NCBI RefSeq assembly: GCF_003284935.1
Contig: NZ_QMEV01000004.1
Span: 118,323 to 182,322 of the forward strand
From: Mycobacterium colombiense
Lineage (GTDB): Bacteria; Actinomycetota; Actinomycetes; Mycobacteriales; Mycobacteriaceae
Reading direction: 5' to 3'
DNA length: 64,000 nucleotides
Of the stretch, positions 9,170 to 18,648 are shown piece by piece (position 1 is the first letter of the stretch; the number at the start of each line of letters is the position of its first letter). The position numbers and the translations under genes are program-made. The notes beneath the pieces are model-generated. The model saw nothing but the letters and a program-made list of their open reading frames with translations, ran no database searches and was not told the DNA's origin.

Positions 9170-9522
9170 TGCGGTCGTCTTCGGTGCAATGCCGCGGACC
9201 GGGACGGGTAGATGTCGAAGACCCGGTCCAACTCGGTGACCTGGATAGGCCTAAGCACTTGGTCATGGTCGGCGACAAGCCGGACCGCGGTCCCGGCGGC
9301 TTTGGCGCCCTCATGACAATCGAGCACCACGTTCAGCGCCGCGCTACCGAAGAACTCGACAGCCAGCAGGTCGATCACCACCGCGCGCACCGGCTGCGTC
9401 GAGGCCAGCCCGAGCGCGGTGGTCAGGTGAGCGGCAAGCTCACCGACGTTACTGGAGTCGACATCGCCTTTGACGCTGACGATCACTGCGTCGTCGTTAG
9501 CCTCGTGTTCGACCGCCAACAA
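9166..9522 (-). CDS. STAS-domain anti-anti-sigma factor
   Basis: 118 residues, a RsbV/SpoIIAA-type STAS domain. The core is VSVKGDVDSSNVGELAAHLTTAL followed by RAVVIDLLAVEFFGSAALNVVLDCHEGA, where the DL..V.FFGSAAL stretch holds the usual phosphorylatable Ser (about residue 62). The 3' end overlaps the giant hybrid kinase/phosphatase by 4 bp. That protein contains both the kinase-type and phosphatase-type domains normally acting on such a Ser. This is the direct candidate substrate. The cognate anti-sigma/sigma pair is not in the window. Confidence 0.9.
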   Translation of the reverse strand: MLAVEHEANDDAVIVSVKGDVDSSNVGELAAHLTTALGLASTQPVRAVVIDLLAVEFFGSAALNVVLDCHEGAKAAGTAVRLVADHDQVLRPIQVTELDRVFDIYPSRSAALHRRRPQ

Positions 9523-9657
9523 ACTTCATGCCTTTCGCCGCAGCCAACGTTGGGATCTGCTGCCGCTAAGCCCGACGACGCGGCGTAGATGCGCGGTCGC
9601 GCATCGCAGATGACCCGAGAGTAACCCGTACCCGAACTGCCCGTTTGCCGATTCAGG

Positions 9658-10365
9658 TTACCCGGCGGGCTCGGCCGGAATCCTCTCGTGCGCGGTCAGC
9701 AGCAAATGATCGAACTGACTCTGCAGAGCGGCCGCCGGCACCGGCAGGGCGGCCACGTCGGTCAGCAGCTGCTTGGCCAGCGCCCGCAGCTTCACATTGG
9801 TCTCCTGCGAGCGCCACTGCAACACCCGGAACGCCTGCGCGGCGCTGACCCGGTAGACGTACATCAACACGCCCTTGGCCTGTTCGATGGCCGCGCGGCT
9901 CTCGAACAGGTCGGGCAGTGCCGTGTCGAGCACCTCCTGGCGGGCCTCGTCGAAGGTGTTGGTGAGGTCGATGTAGTAACCCGCGGTGCCCTGCACGGCG
10001 CCCGACTCGTCCAGCATGCGGTCGGCGACGACGATCGCGTCGTGCACCGCGCCGGCGGTGTCGATGAACCGGTGTCGGCTCGAGAACGACTCTTCGGATT
10101 GCAGGGCGTAGTCGAGCAACTCCTGCACATGCGCGCGATCGTCGGGATGCTTGTGCGACAGCAGCAGTTCGGTCGTCGGCTCGACCTCGCCCGGTTCGTA
10201 GCCGTGCATCCTGGCCACCTCGTCGGACCATTCCCAGCGCTGGCCGACGAACCAGAAGCGGAACGCGCCGATGTTCAGGTATCCGGGGGCCTGTTTGATC
10301 GGGTCGGAAACTCGGGCGCCGTCCCCGTTGGATGACGATTCCCCTGCTCGCCTGCGCTGTTGCAC
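9658..10365 (-). CDS. PAS-ANTAR domain regulator
   Basis: 235 residues. A PAS-like sensor domain (about 25-135: NIGAFRFWFVGQRWEWSDEV, then LLLSHKHPDDRAHVQELLDYAL) is followed by an ANTAR RNA-binding domain (about 155-215: ESRAAIEQAKGVLMYVYRVS, then AFRVLQWRSQETNVKLR). ANTAR proteins bind paired hairpins in nascent RNA and prevent termination. The gene lies immediately upstream of, and in line with, the STAS/hybrid-kinase pair (135-bp gap), so it may report to or respond to the same stimulus. The ATG at 10365 is used; a later GTG (about residue 19, VSDPIKQAPG) is an alternative. Confidence 0.88.
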   Translation of the reverse strand: MQQRRRAGESSSNGDGARVSDPIKQAPGYLNIGAFRFWFVGQRWEWSDEVARMHGYEPGEVEPTTELLLSHKHPDDRAHVQELLDYALQSEESFSSRHRFIDTAGAVHDAIVVADRMLDESGAVQGTAGYYIDLTNTFDEARQEVLDTALPDLFESRAAIEQAKGVLMYVYRVSAAQAFRVLQWRSQETNVKLRALAKQLLTDVAALPVPAAALQSQFDHLLLTAHERIPAEPAG

Positions 10366-10477
10366 GTTTGCATTTTTCCACTAGGGGAGCGCCCTCGGCT
10401 ACCGCCCCGGGTGAAAAGGCCGTCGCACCCTGCCGTGCGGTCGGCCGTGGGGGTAACGTCGCGTGCGGACCCATCCA

Positions 10478-10570
10478 TACGACGCGGGAGCGCACGCCCA
10501 GTGCGCTGAGAGGACGGCTCGGGGCCGTCGACCGTACGAACCTGACCGGGTAATGCCGGCGTAGGGAGAT
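10478..10570 (+). promoter_or_regulatory. TPP riboswitch (THI element) of thiC
   Basis: The conserved THI-box parts are visible in order: GCGGGAG near 10484, CTGAGAGG at about 10506-10513, CCGTACGAACCTGACCGGG around 10532-10550, and AATGCCGGCGTAGGGAG ending at 10568. The final GGGAG doubles as the ribosome-binding site of thiC, 8 bp before its ATG. This fits thiamine-pyrophosphate-induced sequestration of translation initiation. Confidence 0.95.
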
Positions 10571-10572
10571 GA

Positions 10573-12255
<1,683 letters not shown>

Positions 12256-12304
12256 TCGCAAGCGCGGCGCAGCCGGGCGCAGCGGGTCGCTGCCATCTCG
12301 CCCT

Positions 12305-13132
12305 GTGAGTTTCCTGCCGCTGCCCGCGCCCGGGACGACGCCGCGGCGGGTGCTGACCATCGCCGGGTCGGACTCCGGGGGCGGCGCGGGCATCGAAGCC
12401 GACATGCGCACCATGGCGCTGCTGGGCGTGCACGCGTGCGTCGCGGTCACCGCCGTCACCGTGCAGAACACGTTGGGCGTGCAGAGTTTTCACGAGGTGC
12501 CCGGTGATGTCGTCGCCGGGCAGATCGAGGCCGTCGTCGGCGACATCGGCATCCAGTCCGCCAAGACCGGGATGCTGGCATCGCCGCGCATCATCGACAC
12601 CGTGGCCACCACCTGGCGCGCGCTGGGTTTGTCGGTTCCGCTCGTCGTCGACCCCGTGGCCGCGTCCATGCACGGCGACGCGCTGATGGCGCCGGCGGCC
12701 CTGGATTCGCTTCGCAACCAACTGTTTCCGTTGGCGACGCTGGTGACGCCGAACTTGGACGAGGTGCGGCTGCTGGTCGACATCGACGTGACCGACGCCG
12801 AGTCGCAGCGGGCGGCGGCCAAGGCGCTGCGTGCGCTGGGCCCGCAGTGGGTGCTGGTGAAGGGCGGTCATCTGCGGTCATCGGATCGCAGCTGCGACCT
12901 GCTCTATGACGGCGCCGATTTTTACGAGTTCGACGCCGAGCGGGTCGCCACCGGCAACGACCACGGCGGCGGGGACACACTGGCCAGCGCCGTCGCGTGC
13001 GCGCTGGCGCACGATTGGCCCGTGCCGGAGGCCGTCGGGTTCGGCAAGCGCTGGGTCACCGAATGTCTGCGCGCCGCATACCCGCTGGGTCACGGCCACG
13101 GACCCGTCTCCCCGCTGTTCCGGCTCACGTGA
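12305..13132 (+). CDS. thiD: Hydroxymethylpyrimidine/phosphomethylpyrimidine kinase
   Basis: Phosphorylates HMP and HMP-P in thiamine synthesis. 275 residues from a GTG start 49 bp after thiC. Family signatures: RVLTIAGSDSGGGAGIEADM (about 16-35, substrate and phosphate loop), AVTVQNTLGV, DPVAASMHGDAL (about 119-130), VTPNLDEVRLL, VLVKGGHL and NDHGGGDTLASAVAC with the anion hole and catalytic Asp region. It lies within the thiC transcription unit and is therefore indirectly under the TPP riboswitch. Confidence 0.95.
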   Translation: MSFLPLPAPGTTPRRVLTIAGSDSGGGAGIEADMRTMALLGVHACVAVTAVTVQNTLGVQSFHEVPGDVVAGQIEAVVGDIGIQSAKTGMLASPRIIDTVATTWRALGLSVPLVVDPVAASMHGDALMAPAALDSLRNQLFPLATLVTPNLDEVRLLVDIDVTDAESQRAAAKALRALGPQWVLVKGGHLRSSDRSCDLLYDGADFYEFDAERVATGNDHGGGDTLASAVACALAHDWPVPEAVGFGKRWVTECLRAAYPLGHGHGPVSPLFRLT

Positions 13133-13136
13133 TCGC

Positions 13137-13760
13137 ATGAACTTCGATCGGATCGCCGGCCTAGCGCACCAACCGGACGGTACGCCGGAGGGCGTGGTGG
13201 TGCTGACCCACGGCGCCGGCGGCAACCGGGATGCCGTTCTGCTGCAACAGGTTTGCGACGAGTGGGCGCAACGCGGCTGGCTGGCGGTGCGTTACAACCT
13301 GCCCTACCGGCGCCGCCGGCCCAGCGGGCCGCCGTCGGGTTCCGCCGCCACCGACCGGGCCGGAATCGTCGAGGCCATCGCGGTGTGCCGCGGCCTGGCC
13401 GACGGGCCGCTGATCGCCGGTGGACATTCCTACGGCGGCCGGCAGACGTCCATGGTCGTCGCGGCCGGGGAAGCAGCGGTGGACGTGCTGACGCTGTTCT
13501 CCTATCCGGTCCATCCCCCGGGCAAACCCGAACGGGCCCGCACCGAGCACCTGCCCGACATCACGGTACCGACGGTGTTCACGCATGGGACGTCGGATCC
13601 GTTCGGCACGCCCGACGAATTGCGCGCCGCGGCGGCGCTGGTCAGCGGGACGACGGCCGTCGTCGAGATCGCCAGTGCCCGCCACGATCTGCGGTCCAAG
13701 ACATTGAACGTGCCGGCGCTGGCCGTCGATGCGGCGCTACAGCTGCTCGGCCGGAAATAG
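13137..13760 (+). CDS. Alpha/beta-hydrolase-fold protein (Rv0421c-like)
   Basis: 207 residues, starting at the ATG 4 bp after thiD. The hydrolase fold shows in VVVLTHGAGGNRDAVLL (oxyanion region), the nucleophile elbow AGGHSYGGRQ (Ser near residue 98), VFTHGTSDPFG with the acid residue, and IASARHDLRSK with the catalytic His. It belongs to the KANL3/Tex30-like dienelactone-hydrolase branch. Substrate unknown. The tight placement after thiC-thiD is conserved in mycobacteria, but a thiamine role is only suggested by position. Confidence 0.85.
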   Translation: MNFDRIAGLAHQPDGTPEGVVVLTHGAGGNRDAVLLQQVCDEWAQRGWLAVRYNLPYRRRRPSGPPSGSAATDRAGIVEAIAVCRGLADGPLIAGGHSYGGRQTSMVVAAGEAAVDVLTLFSYPVHPPGKPERARTEHLPDITVPTVFTHGTSDPFGTPDELRAAAALVSGTTAVVEIASARHDLRSKTLNVPALAVDAALQLLGRK

Positions 13761-13826
13761 ATGGCTTGACCTGAGCGGGGATCGCCGCGGGCCGAACTTG
13801 TCGGTGGTGGCTGCGATGATGGCGTC

Positions 13827-15077
13827 ATGTCCCCGACCGCGAACGCAGCCAGCGTCGACGTGTCCCCGAAGGAACGTCTCGCGGTGCTCTTCGACGAACT
13901 GGCGGAGTTGAGCGGTCAGCGCAACGCGATTGATGGGCGCATCGTGGAGATCGTCGCCGAGATCGAGCGCGACGAGCTCTGCGGCCTCACCGGGGCGCGG
14001 TCGGTGCCGGCGTTGGTGGCATGGAAGCTCGGTTCGTCCTCGGGAACCGCGCACACGATCGCCACCATCGCGCGCCGGCTGCAGGAGTTTCCCCGCTGCG
14101 CCCAAGGCATGCGAGAGGGCCGACTATCGGCCGATCAGGTCGGCGTCATCGCCGCGCGCGCCGCTGACGGATCCGATGCCCACTACGCGCAGCTGGCCGC
14201 GGTGGCCACGGTCAACCAGCTGCGCACCGCGGTCAGGCTCGAACCACGACCCCAACCCGACCCCGAATCCCGACCCGAGGCCGAGCGTTCGATCACCCGG
14301 ACCACCGACGACCAAGGGGCGTGCTACCGAATCAGGCTTCCGCACCTCGATGCGGCGAAGTTCGACGCTGCCTTGGCCTCTCATCGCGACGCGCTGATCG
14401 CCGAATGGAAGGCCGATCACGCTGACCACACCAGCGATCAGGCGCCACCAATGCCGAGGCTTGACGAGGCGTTTATGCGTCTGGTCGAGGCCGGCTGGGA
14501 TACCGAGGCGGCCCGGCGCCCGCACGGGCAACACACCACCGTGGTCGTACATGTCGATGTCGAGCAACCCGCCGCGGCACTGCATTTGGGTCCGCTGCTC
14601 ACCGATGCCGAACGCCGCTACCTGACCTGTGATGCCACGGCCGAGGTGTGGTTCGAACGGTCCGGAGAGCCCATCGGGGCGGGCCGGGCGACCCGGCTGA
14701 TCAGCCGGCGGCTGCGCCGCGCGCTCGAGCATCGCGACCGCGCCTGCGTGGTCCCCGGCTGTGGGGCCACCCGTGGTCTGCACGCCCACCACCTGCGGCA
14801 CTGGGAAGACGGCGGCCCCACCGAGTTGGCCAACCTGGTGCTGCTGTGCCCCTATCATCACCGGCTGCACCACCGTGGGGGCCTGGAGATCACCGGACCC
14901 GCAGACGCCCTCGTGGTCACCGACGACGCCGGCCGGTCACTGAGCCCGGGATCGCTGGCGCGCCCACCCACCACACCCCCACCCGCGGTGTCGCCGTGCC
15001 CCGGACCCATCGGCGAGCGCGCCGACTGGTGGTGGTACACACCCTTCCAACCCCAACCACCACCGACAACCAATTAG
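13827..15077 (+). CDS. DUF222 / HNH endonuclease, 13E12 repeat family
   Basis: 416 residues. The N-terminal two thirds are a DUF222 domain: helical ERLAVLFDELAELSGQRNAIDGRIVEI, then RSVPALVAWKLG and GRLSADQVGVIAARAADGSD. The C-terminal part is an HNH nuclease module at about 315-365: CVVPGCGATRGLHAHHLRHW followed by NLVLLCPYHHRLHH, with zinc-binding Cys pairs and catalytic His-His intact. Proteins of this kind form the REP13E12 family that is multicopy in mycobacterial genomes and hosts phage insertion in M. tuberculosis. The tail is Pro/Thr-rich. It looks intact. Its function is unknown. The degenerate sequence downstream suggests a hot spot for change. Confidence 0.9.
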   Translation: MSPTANAASVDVSPKERLAVLFDELAELSGQRNAIDGRIVEIVAEIERDELCGLTGARSVPALVAWKLGSSSGTAHTIATIARRLQEFPRCAQGMREGRLSADQVGVIAARAADGSDAHYAQLAAVATVNQLRTAVRLEPRPQPDPESRPEAERSITRTTDDQGACYRIRLPHLDAAKFDAALASHRDALIAEWKADHADHTSDQAPPMPRLDEAFMRLVEAGWDTEAARRPHGQHTTVVVHVDVEQPAAALHLGPLLTDAERRYLTCDATAEVWFERSGEPIGAGRATRLISRRLRRALEHRDRACVVPGCGATRGLHAHHLRHWEDGGPTELANLVLLCPYHHRLHHRGGLEITGPADALVVTDDAGRSLSPGSLARPPTTPPPAVSPCPGPIGERADWWWYTPFQPQPPPTTN

Positions 15078-15154
15078 CCCGGCTATCGGAGCGTCGTAAA
15101 CATTGGGGCGAAACGACATTCGTTCACCCCATCCGGCCGACCGCCACGTCACGC

Positions 15155-15208
15155 GCAATCGCAATCGCAATCGCAATCGCAATCGCAATCGCAATCGCAA
15201 TCGCAATC
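15155..15208 (+). repeat. Tandem hexamer repeat, (GCAATC)9
   Basis: Nine perfect head-to-tail copies of GCAATC, 54 bp without a mismatch, in the gap between the DUF222/HNH gene and the MarR-like pseudogene. Perfect hexamer arrays like this vary in copy number by slippage. The array lies outside any supported gene. Confidence 0.97.
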
Positions 15209-15276
15209 GACGATTACCCGTGCGCCGTGATCCACGTCGGCCGCAACCGCTCCGGTCTCTATCCTAGGGTGGTGGC

Positions 15277-15532
15277 GTGGATGGTGTCAGCGACTCCGCG
15301 GTGGAGTGCAGCAGGCGGTGTCCGGGTGGTTCAGCCGGCTACGCCGTCGGCTGAAACCGAATGGCGTTCGGCGCCGGGGAGTTTCGCCGGCGTCTGCGGA
15401 AAGCGTGCCGAGCATGACCGGCGCGCCCGCGAGGAGTGGCTGGCCCGCGCCATCCAGGAGCGCTACACCGAGCGCGAGCGGCGCGTCATCGTCGACGCGT
15501 TGTCGCTACTCGAGCGCTTGACCGAGCAATGA
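15277..15532 (+). pseudogene. Broken MarR-type regulator remnant
   Basis: The last 45 or so codons (about 15400-15532) read AEHDRRAREEWLARAIQERY and end in ALSLLERLTEQ, typical of the C-terminal dimerisation helix of MarR-family regulators. A GTG at 15277 just behind a TATCCTAGGGT promoter-like sequence begins VDGVSDSAVE. It continues only after a frame change into QAVSGWFSRLRRRLK, after which the frames no longer join and the winged-helix core is missing. I read this as a gene with a large internal deletion and at least one frameshift. The alternative of a short unrelated peptide cannot be excluded. Confidence 0.6.
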
Positions 15533-15556
15533 GGACGCGAAAGGACGGCATCGGCA

Positions 15557-16426
15557 ATGGAATTGGGATTGCATTTCATAGACTTCCTACCCGGAGACCC
15601 GGCCAAGCTGGGCCCGGCGCTGGCCGAGTCGGCCAGGGCGGCCGAACAGGGCGGCGCCACGCTGTTCACCCTGGCCGACCACTTCTTCCAGATGGAAGCC
15701 ATGGGACGGGCGGAGGATCCGTTCCTCGAGGGGTACACGTCACTGGGATTTCTGGCGGGGCAGACGTCGCGAATCGACCTGAGCCTGTTGGTCACCGGCG
15801 TCACCTACCGATATCCGGGGCTGCTGGCCAAGGCGGTCACGACGCTTGACGTCTTGTCGCAGGGCCGGGCGATGTTGGGACTCGGCGCGGCCTGGTACGA
15901 CCGGGAGCACGCCGCGCTGGGCTTCCCCTATCCGCCGGTCAGCCGGCGCTTCGAGATGCTCGAGGAGACGTTGCAGATCTGCCGGCAGATGTGGAGCGAC
16001 AACGACGGCCCGTACGAAGGCAAGCACTATCAGCTGGCCGAGACAATCTGTGCGCCACAACCGATTCGGCGTCCCCCGGTGCTGATCGGCGGGGACGGTG
16101 AGAAGAAGACGCTGCGTCTGGTCGCGCAATACGCCGACATCTGGAACTCCACGGTGACCGAAGTCGACGCGATCAGGCACAAGATCGAGGTCCTGCACCG
16201 TCATTGCGACGCGGTCGGCCGCGATCCCGGCGAGATCCGCAAGACGGTCGGCTATTTCGTCGATCCTTTCGAGGACCTCGACGGCTATTTCAGGACCGTC
16301 GAGGGCTACGCCGCACTCGGCGTCAAGCTGGTCAACGCCGGCCCGTTCCCCGGCAATCCGGATCCGGTCGGCTTCGTTCGGCGCCTGGGCGACGAGGTGA
16401 TTCCCCGGCTCGCCGAAATAGGCTGA
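15557..16426 (+). CDS. Luciferase-like (LLM class) F420-dependent oxidoreductase
   Basis: 289 residues with a bacterial-luciferase TIM-barrel fold. Features: LGLHFIDFLPGDP at the N-terminus, ATLFTLADHFFQ (about 35-46), LLVTGVTYRYPGLLAKAVTTLDVLSQGRAMLGLGAAWYDREH (about 78-118), the family hallmark for F420-dependent enzymes, and PVLIGGDGEKKTLRLVAQYADIWN (about 174-197). The substrate is unknown, as for most of the many mycobacterial paralogues. A purine-rich site (aggacggc) precedes the ATG. It was probably once the target or neighbour of the broken MarR-like regulator just upstream. Confidence 0.9.
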   Translation: MELGLHFIDFLPGDPAKLGPALAESARAAEQGGATLFTLADHFFQMEAMGRAEDPFLEGYTSLGFLAGQTSRIDLSLLVTGVTYRYPGLLAKAVTTLDVLSQGRAMLGLGAAWYDREHAALGFPYPPVSRRFEMLEETLQICRQMWSDNDGPYEGKHYQLAETICAPQPIRRPPVLIGGDGEKKTLRLVAQYADIWNSTVTEVDAIRHKIEVLHRHCDAVGRDPGEIRKTVGYFVDPFEDLDGYFRTVEGYAALGVKLVNAGPFPGNPDPVGFVRRLGDEVIPRLAEIG

Positions 16427-16442
16427 CCCGGTTGGTGCTCGG

Positions 16443-17891
16443 TTATCCCGGATAGCGCGAGTAACAGGCGTCCGCGTTGCCGGTCACTCCGCCGCGGAAT
16501 GCAGCGATCCGCGTGAACCCGGCCGGGACGCTGGTGCCGTCCGCGTCGCTGGCGACCAGATGGTTGGTGAGCAGGCCGGCGACCGCCTCGTCGAGATCGC
16601 CTGCGGTCAGCAGTAATTGGTTGTGCGAGGCCAGGTCGATCGGTTCGGCCATCTTGCGATGCACCACACCGGTCAGGCATGCGGTGCGCAGCGCGGTCCA
16701 GGGGCTCTGCATCGGCAGGCCGCGTTCATGCTGCACGGCGAGCGCGTATCTCGACATCACGACCGACAGCGCGGTGTCGTCACCCTGCGGCAGGGTCTGT
16801 TGTTTCTCGTCGGCGACCGTGCCCATGGCGGCGAGCCCGGGCAGGTCGATCACAATGGTGTTGGTGCCCGGGCAGTAGGACGCGGGCGGGGTGGCCTTGG
16901 CGTCCGGGCACGCTGCCGGTTGGTAGGACAGCGCCGGCGGGCTGGTCGGCGCGAAGATCTTTCCCAGCAGCTCCATGAGGTTCGACATGGTGTCCTGATT
17001 GATGGGCACCTCGCCGGTTTCGGGTGCGCCGGTGGTGGAGTCGACCCGCAGGGCGTTCGGCAGGTCGCCGCGGCGCTTTTCGATTTCCTTGCGGTTGATC
17101 GCCGCGCAGGCCGAGGCGCCGTTGAGAAATCCCATTTGGAAGGCGCTGATCCGATCCAGGGCCGACCCGTGGGCGTCGTCGTTTTCGGTCTCGCTGTCCA
17201 TGACGGGATCCCGCGTGGTGATGATCCCGGCCAGCACGTGGTCGAGCCCGTCGGCGGTGCTCAGCGTGAACCGCGGCGACTTGCCGTCGGCGACCCAGTA
17301 CAGATAGACACCCGCGAAGCAGTCGGCCTGCTGCTCGCGGACGATGGTCGCGTCCCGTCTGGTCACCAGCTTCGCCATCTGTTGCAGCGCATGACCGAAT
17401 TCGTGTGCGAGCACGCCGGTGACGGACATGTCACCGAAGTACTTCTGCGCCATGGGCATGAACACGCCGCGGTCCCAGGCGATCAGGTTGCACTTGCCGG
17501 TGTAGAAGGCGTTCACGAGCTTGTAGGTGTCGTTGTGGCACACGATCGGGCTGCTCGGATCGGTGGAGTTGTAGGACACCATCTTGCTGACCGGAACGAA
17601 CTTGCCCTGCAGCGATTGGTCGTACACCGACTGCCAGTAGTCCTCGATGTCGTTGACCGACAGCAGCGCCAGGGTGTCGATGGGGCCGTTGTCGGTGTTG
17701 AGCACCTTGCCGGTGGGACTGGGTGCGTTCGAACGGATTCCGCTGGGTCCGTTGGTCGCGGGCAGGCCGCCGACCAGAAACGGGTCGTTGAGCATCGACA
17801 GCGCGCGTCCGTCGACGAACGTCGTGCAGCCGGCCACCACCAGCGCCGTCACCGCCCACACGAGTGCCGACCTGAACGCATGGCTATTCAT
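16443..17891 (-). CDS. lpqM: Lipoprotein zinc metallopeptidase LpqM
   Basis: 482 residues from the ATG at 17891 (gatgagg ribosome-binding site upstream); an ATG at 17903 is an alternative. The lipoprotein signal ends in VVAGC near residue 22. The metallopeptidase centre is VLAHEFGHALQQMAKLVTRR (HExxH-type HEFGH) with the downstream REQQADCFAGVY glutamate motif, as in the YpfJ-type neutral zinc metallopeptidases. Homologue of Rv0419, implicated in mycobacteria in conjugal DNA recipient ability. It is anchored outside the membrane. Converges with the oxidoreductase gene 16 bp away. Confidence 0.92.
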   Translation of the reverse strand: MNSHAFRSALVWAVTALVVAGCTTFVDGRALSMLNDPFLVGGLPATNGPSGIRSNAPSPTGKVLNTDNGPIDTLALLSVNDIEDYWQSVYDQSLQGKFVPVSKMVSYNSTDPSSPIVCHNDTYKLVNAFYTGKCNLIAWDRGVFMPMAQKYFGDMSVTGVLAHEFGHALQQMAKLVTRRDATIVREQQADCFAGVYLYWVADGKSPRFTLSTADGLDHVLAGIITTRDPVMDSETENDDAHGSALDRISAFQMGFLNGASACAAINRKEIEKRRGDLPNALRVDSTTGAPETGEVPINQDTMSNLMELLGKIFAPTSPPALSYQPAACPDAKATPPASYCPGTNTIVIDLPGLAAMGTVADEKQQTLPQGDDTALSVVMSRYALAVQHERGLPMQSPWTALRTACLTGVVHRKMAEPIDLASHNQLLLTAGDLDEAVAGLLTNHLVASDADGTSVPAGFTRIAAFRGGVTGNADACYSRYPG

Positions 17892-18145
17892 GACCAACCT
17901 CATCCCGACCGGCTACGGCGCAGCATCAAGGAAACTCATCCTAGAGGCATCGACCACACCCGGCAGCAAGAATCGAGCGACCCAGCAAACGCGGGCCACG
18001 CAGGTACCCGAGCGGCGGTGCGGCACACCGCGCAGGGGAAAGGGTTCACACGAACCCCTCAGCCAACTAGGGATTGCGAGCCACAGTGCCAGTGCGATTG
18101 GCGCGCCGATGCCGACCTCGCATGGTGCGGACGTATGTCCATCAC

Positions 18146-18532
18146 CTACGCCGCCCCCGGCGGCGGGAAGGGAATCCACGGAATATTCCACCAGGCGATC
18201 GGGGGCGGCGGCTCGGTGGTCGGCTCGCCCAGGTGTTGTGGGCAATAGGCACTGACGGCGCTGGTCGTGAAGCGGGTCGCGTCCGCCACGGTGTATCCGG
18301 CATTTTCCGACGACACGCTTTGGATGACGTCGGCCTGGGAGTGACCCTGGTCCATCAGTTCACACGCCCTCTTGCCGACCTGAATGGCGACCGTGCCGTT
18401 GCGGTAAGGGACGCCGGCCTGATCGAGCGCCGCCAAGAAGTTCGCATCCGGGTTGTCACCCGGCTCGGCTTGGGCCGGCGTGGCCGCACCGATCACCGCG
18501 GCGAAGCTCGCCAGCACGAGACGCATTCGCAC
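18146..18532 (-). CDS. Secreted DUF732 protein
   Basis: 128 residues with a cleavable signal peptide (MRLVLASFAAVIGAATPAQAEP) and a DUF732 domain (about 28-98): DANFLAALDQAGVPYRNGTV, then CELMDQGHSQADVIQ with the conserved Cys, and a second Cys in AYCPQHL, likely disulfide-paired. The tail is Pro/Trp-rich. This is a mycobacteria-specific small secreted family of unknown role. It stands alone on the minus strand between lpqM (254 bp of sequence without a gene) and the lpqL pair. Confidence 0.88.
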   Translation of the reverse strand: MRMRLVLASFAAVIGAATPAQAEPGDNPDANFLAALDQAGVPYRNGTVAIQVGKRACELMDQGHSQADVIQSVSSENAGYTVADATRFTTSAVSAYCPQHLGEPTTEPPPPIAWWNIPWIPFPPPGAA

Positions 18533-18648
18533 CGCTTCATCCTTCTACAGAAAGCCGGTGTTGTCCTGTTGCGAATTCGGCTTGACGTTGCGCGGCGTCT
18601 CCCGCACGTCCATCCGGTTGTAGCAGCCGGGTTCGACACGCCGCGCCG

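Noticed and set aside
13827..15077. DUF222/HNH gene as a mobile intron-type homing nuclease
   Set aside because: No intron, intein or target-site duplication is seen. The gene fits the standalone 13E12 family.
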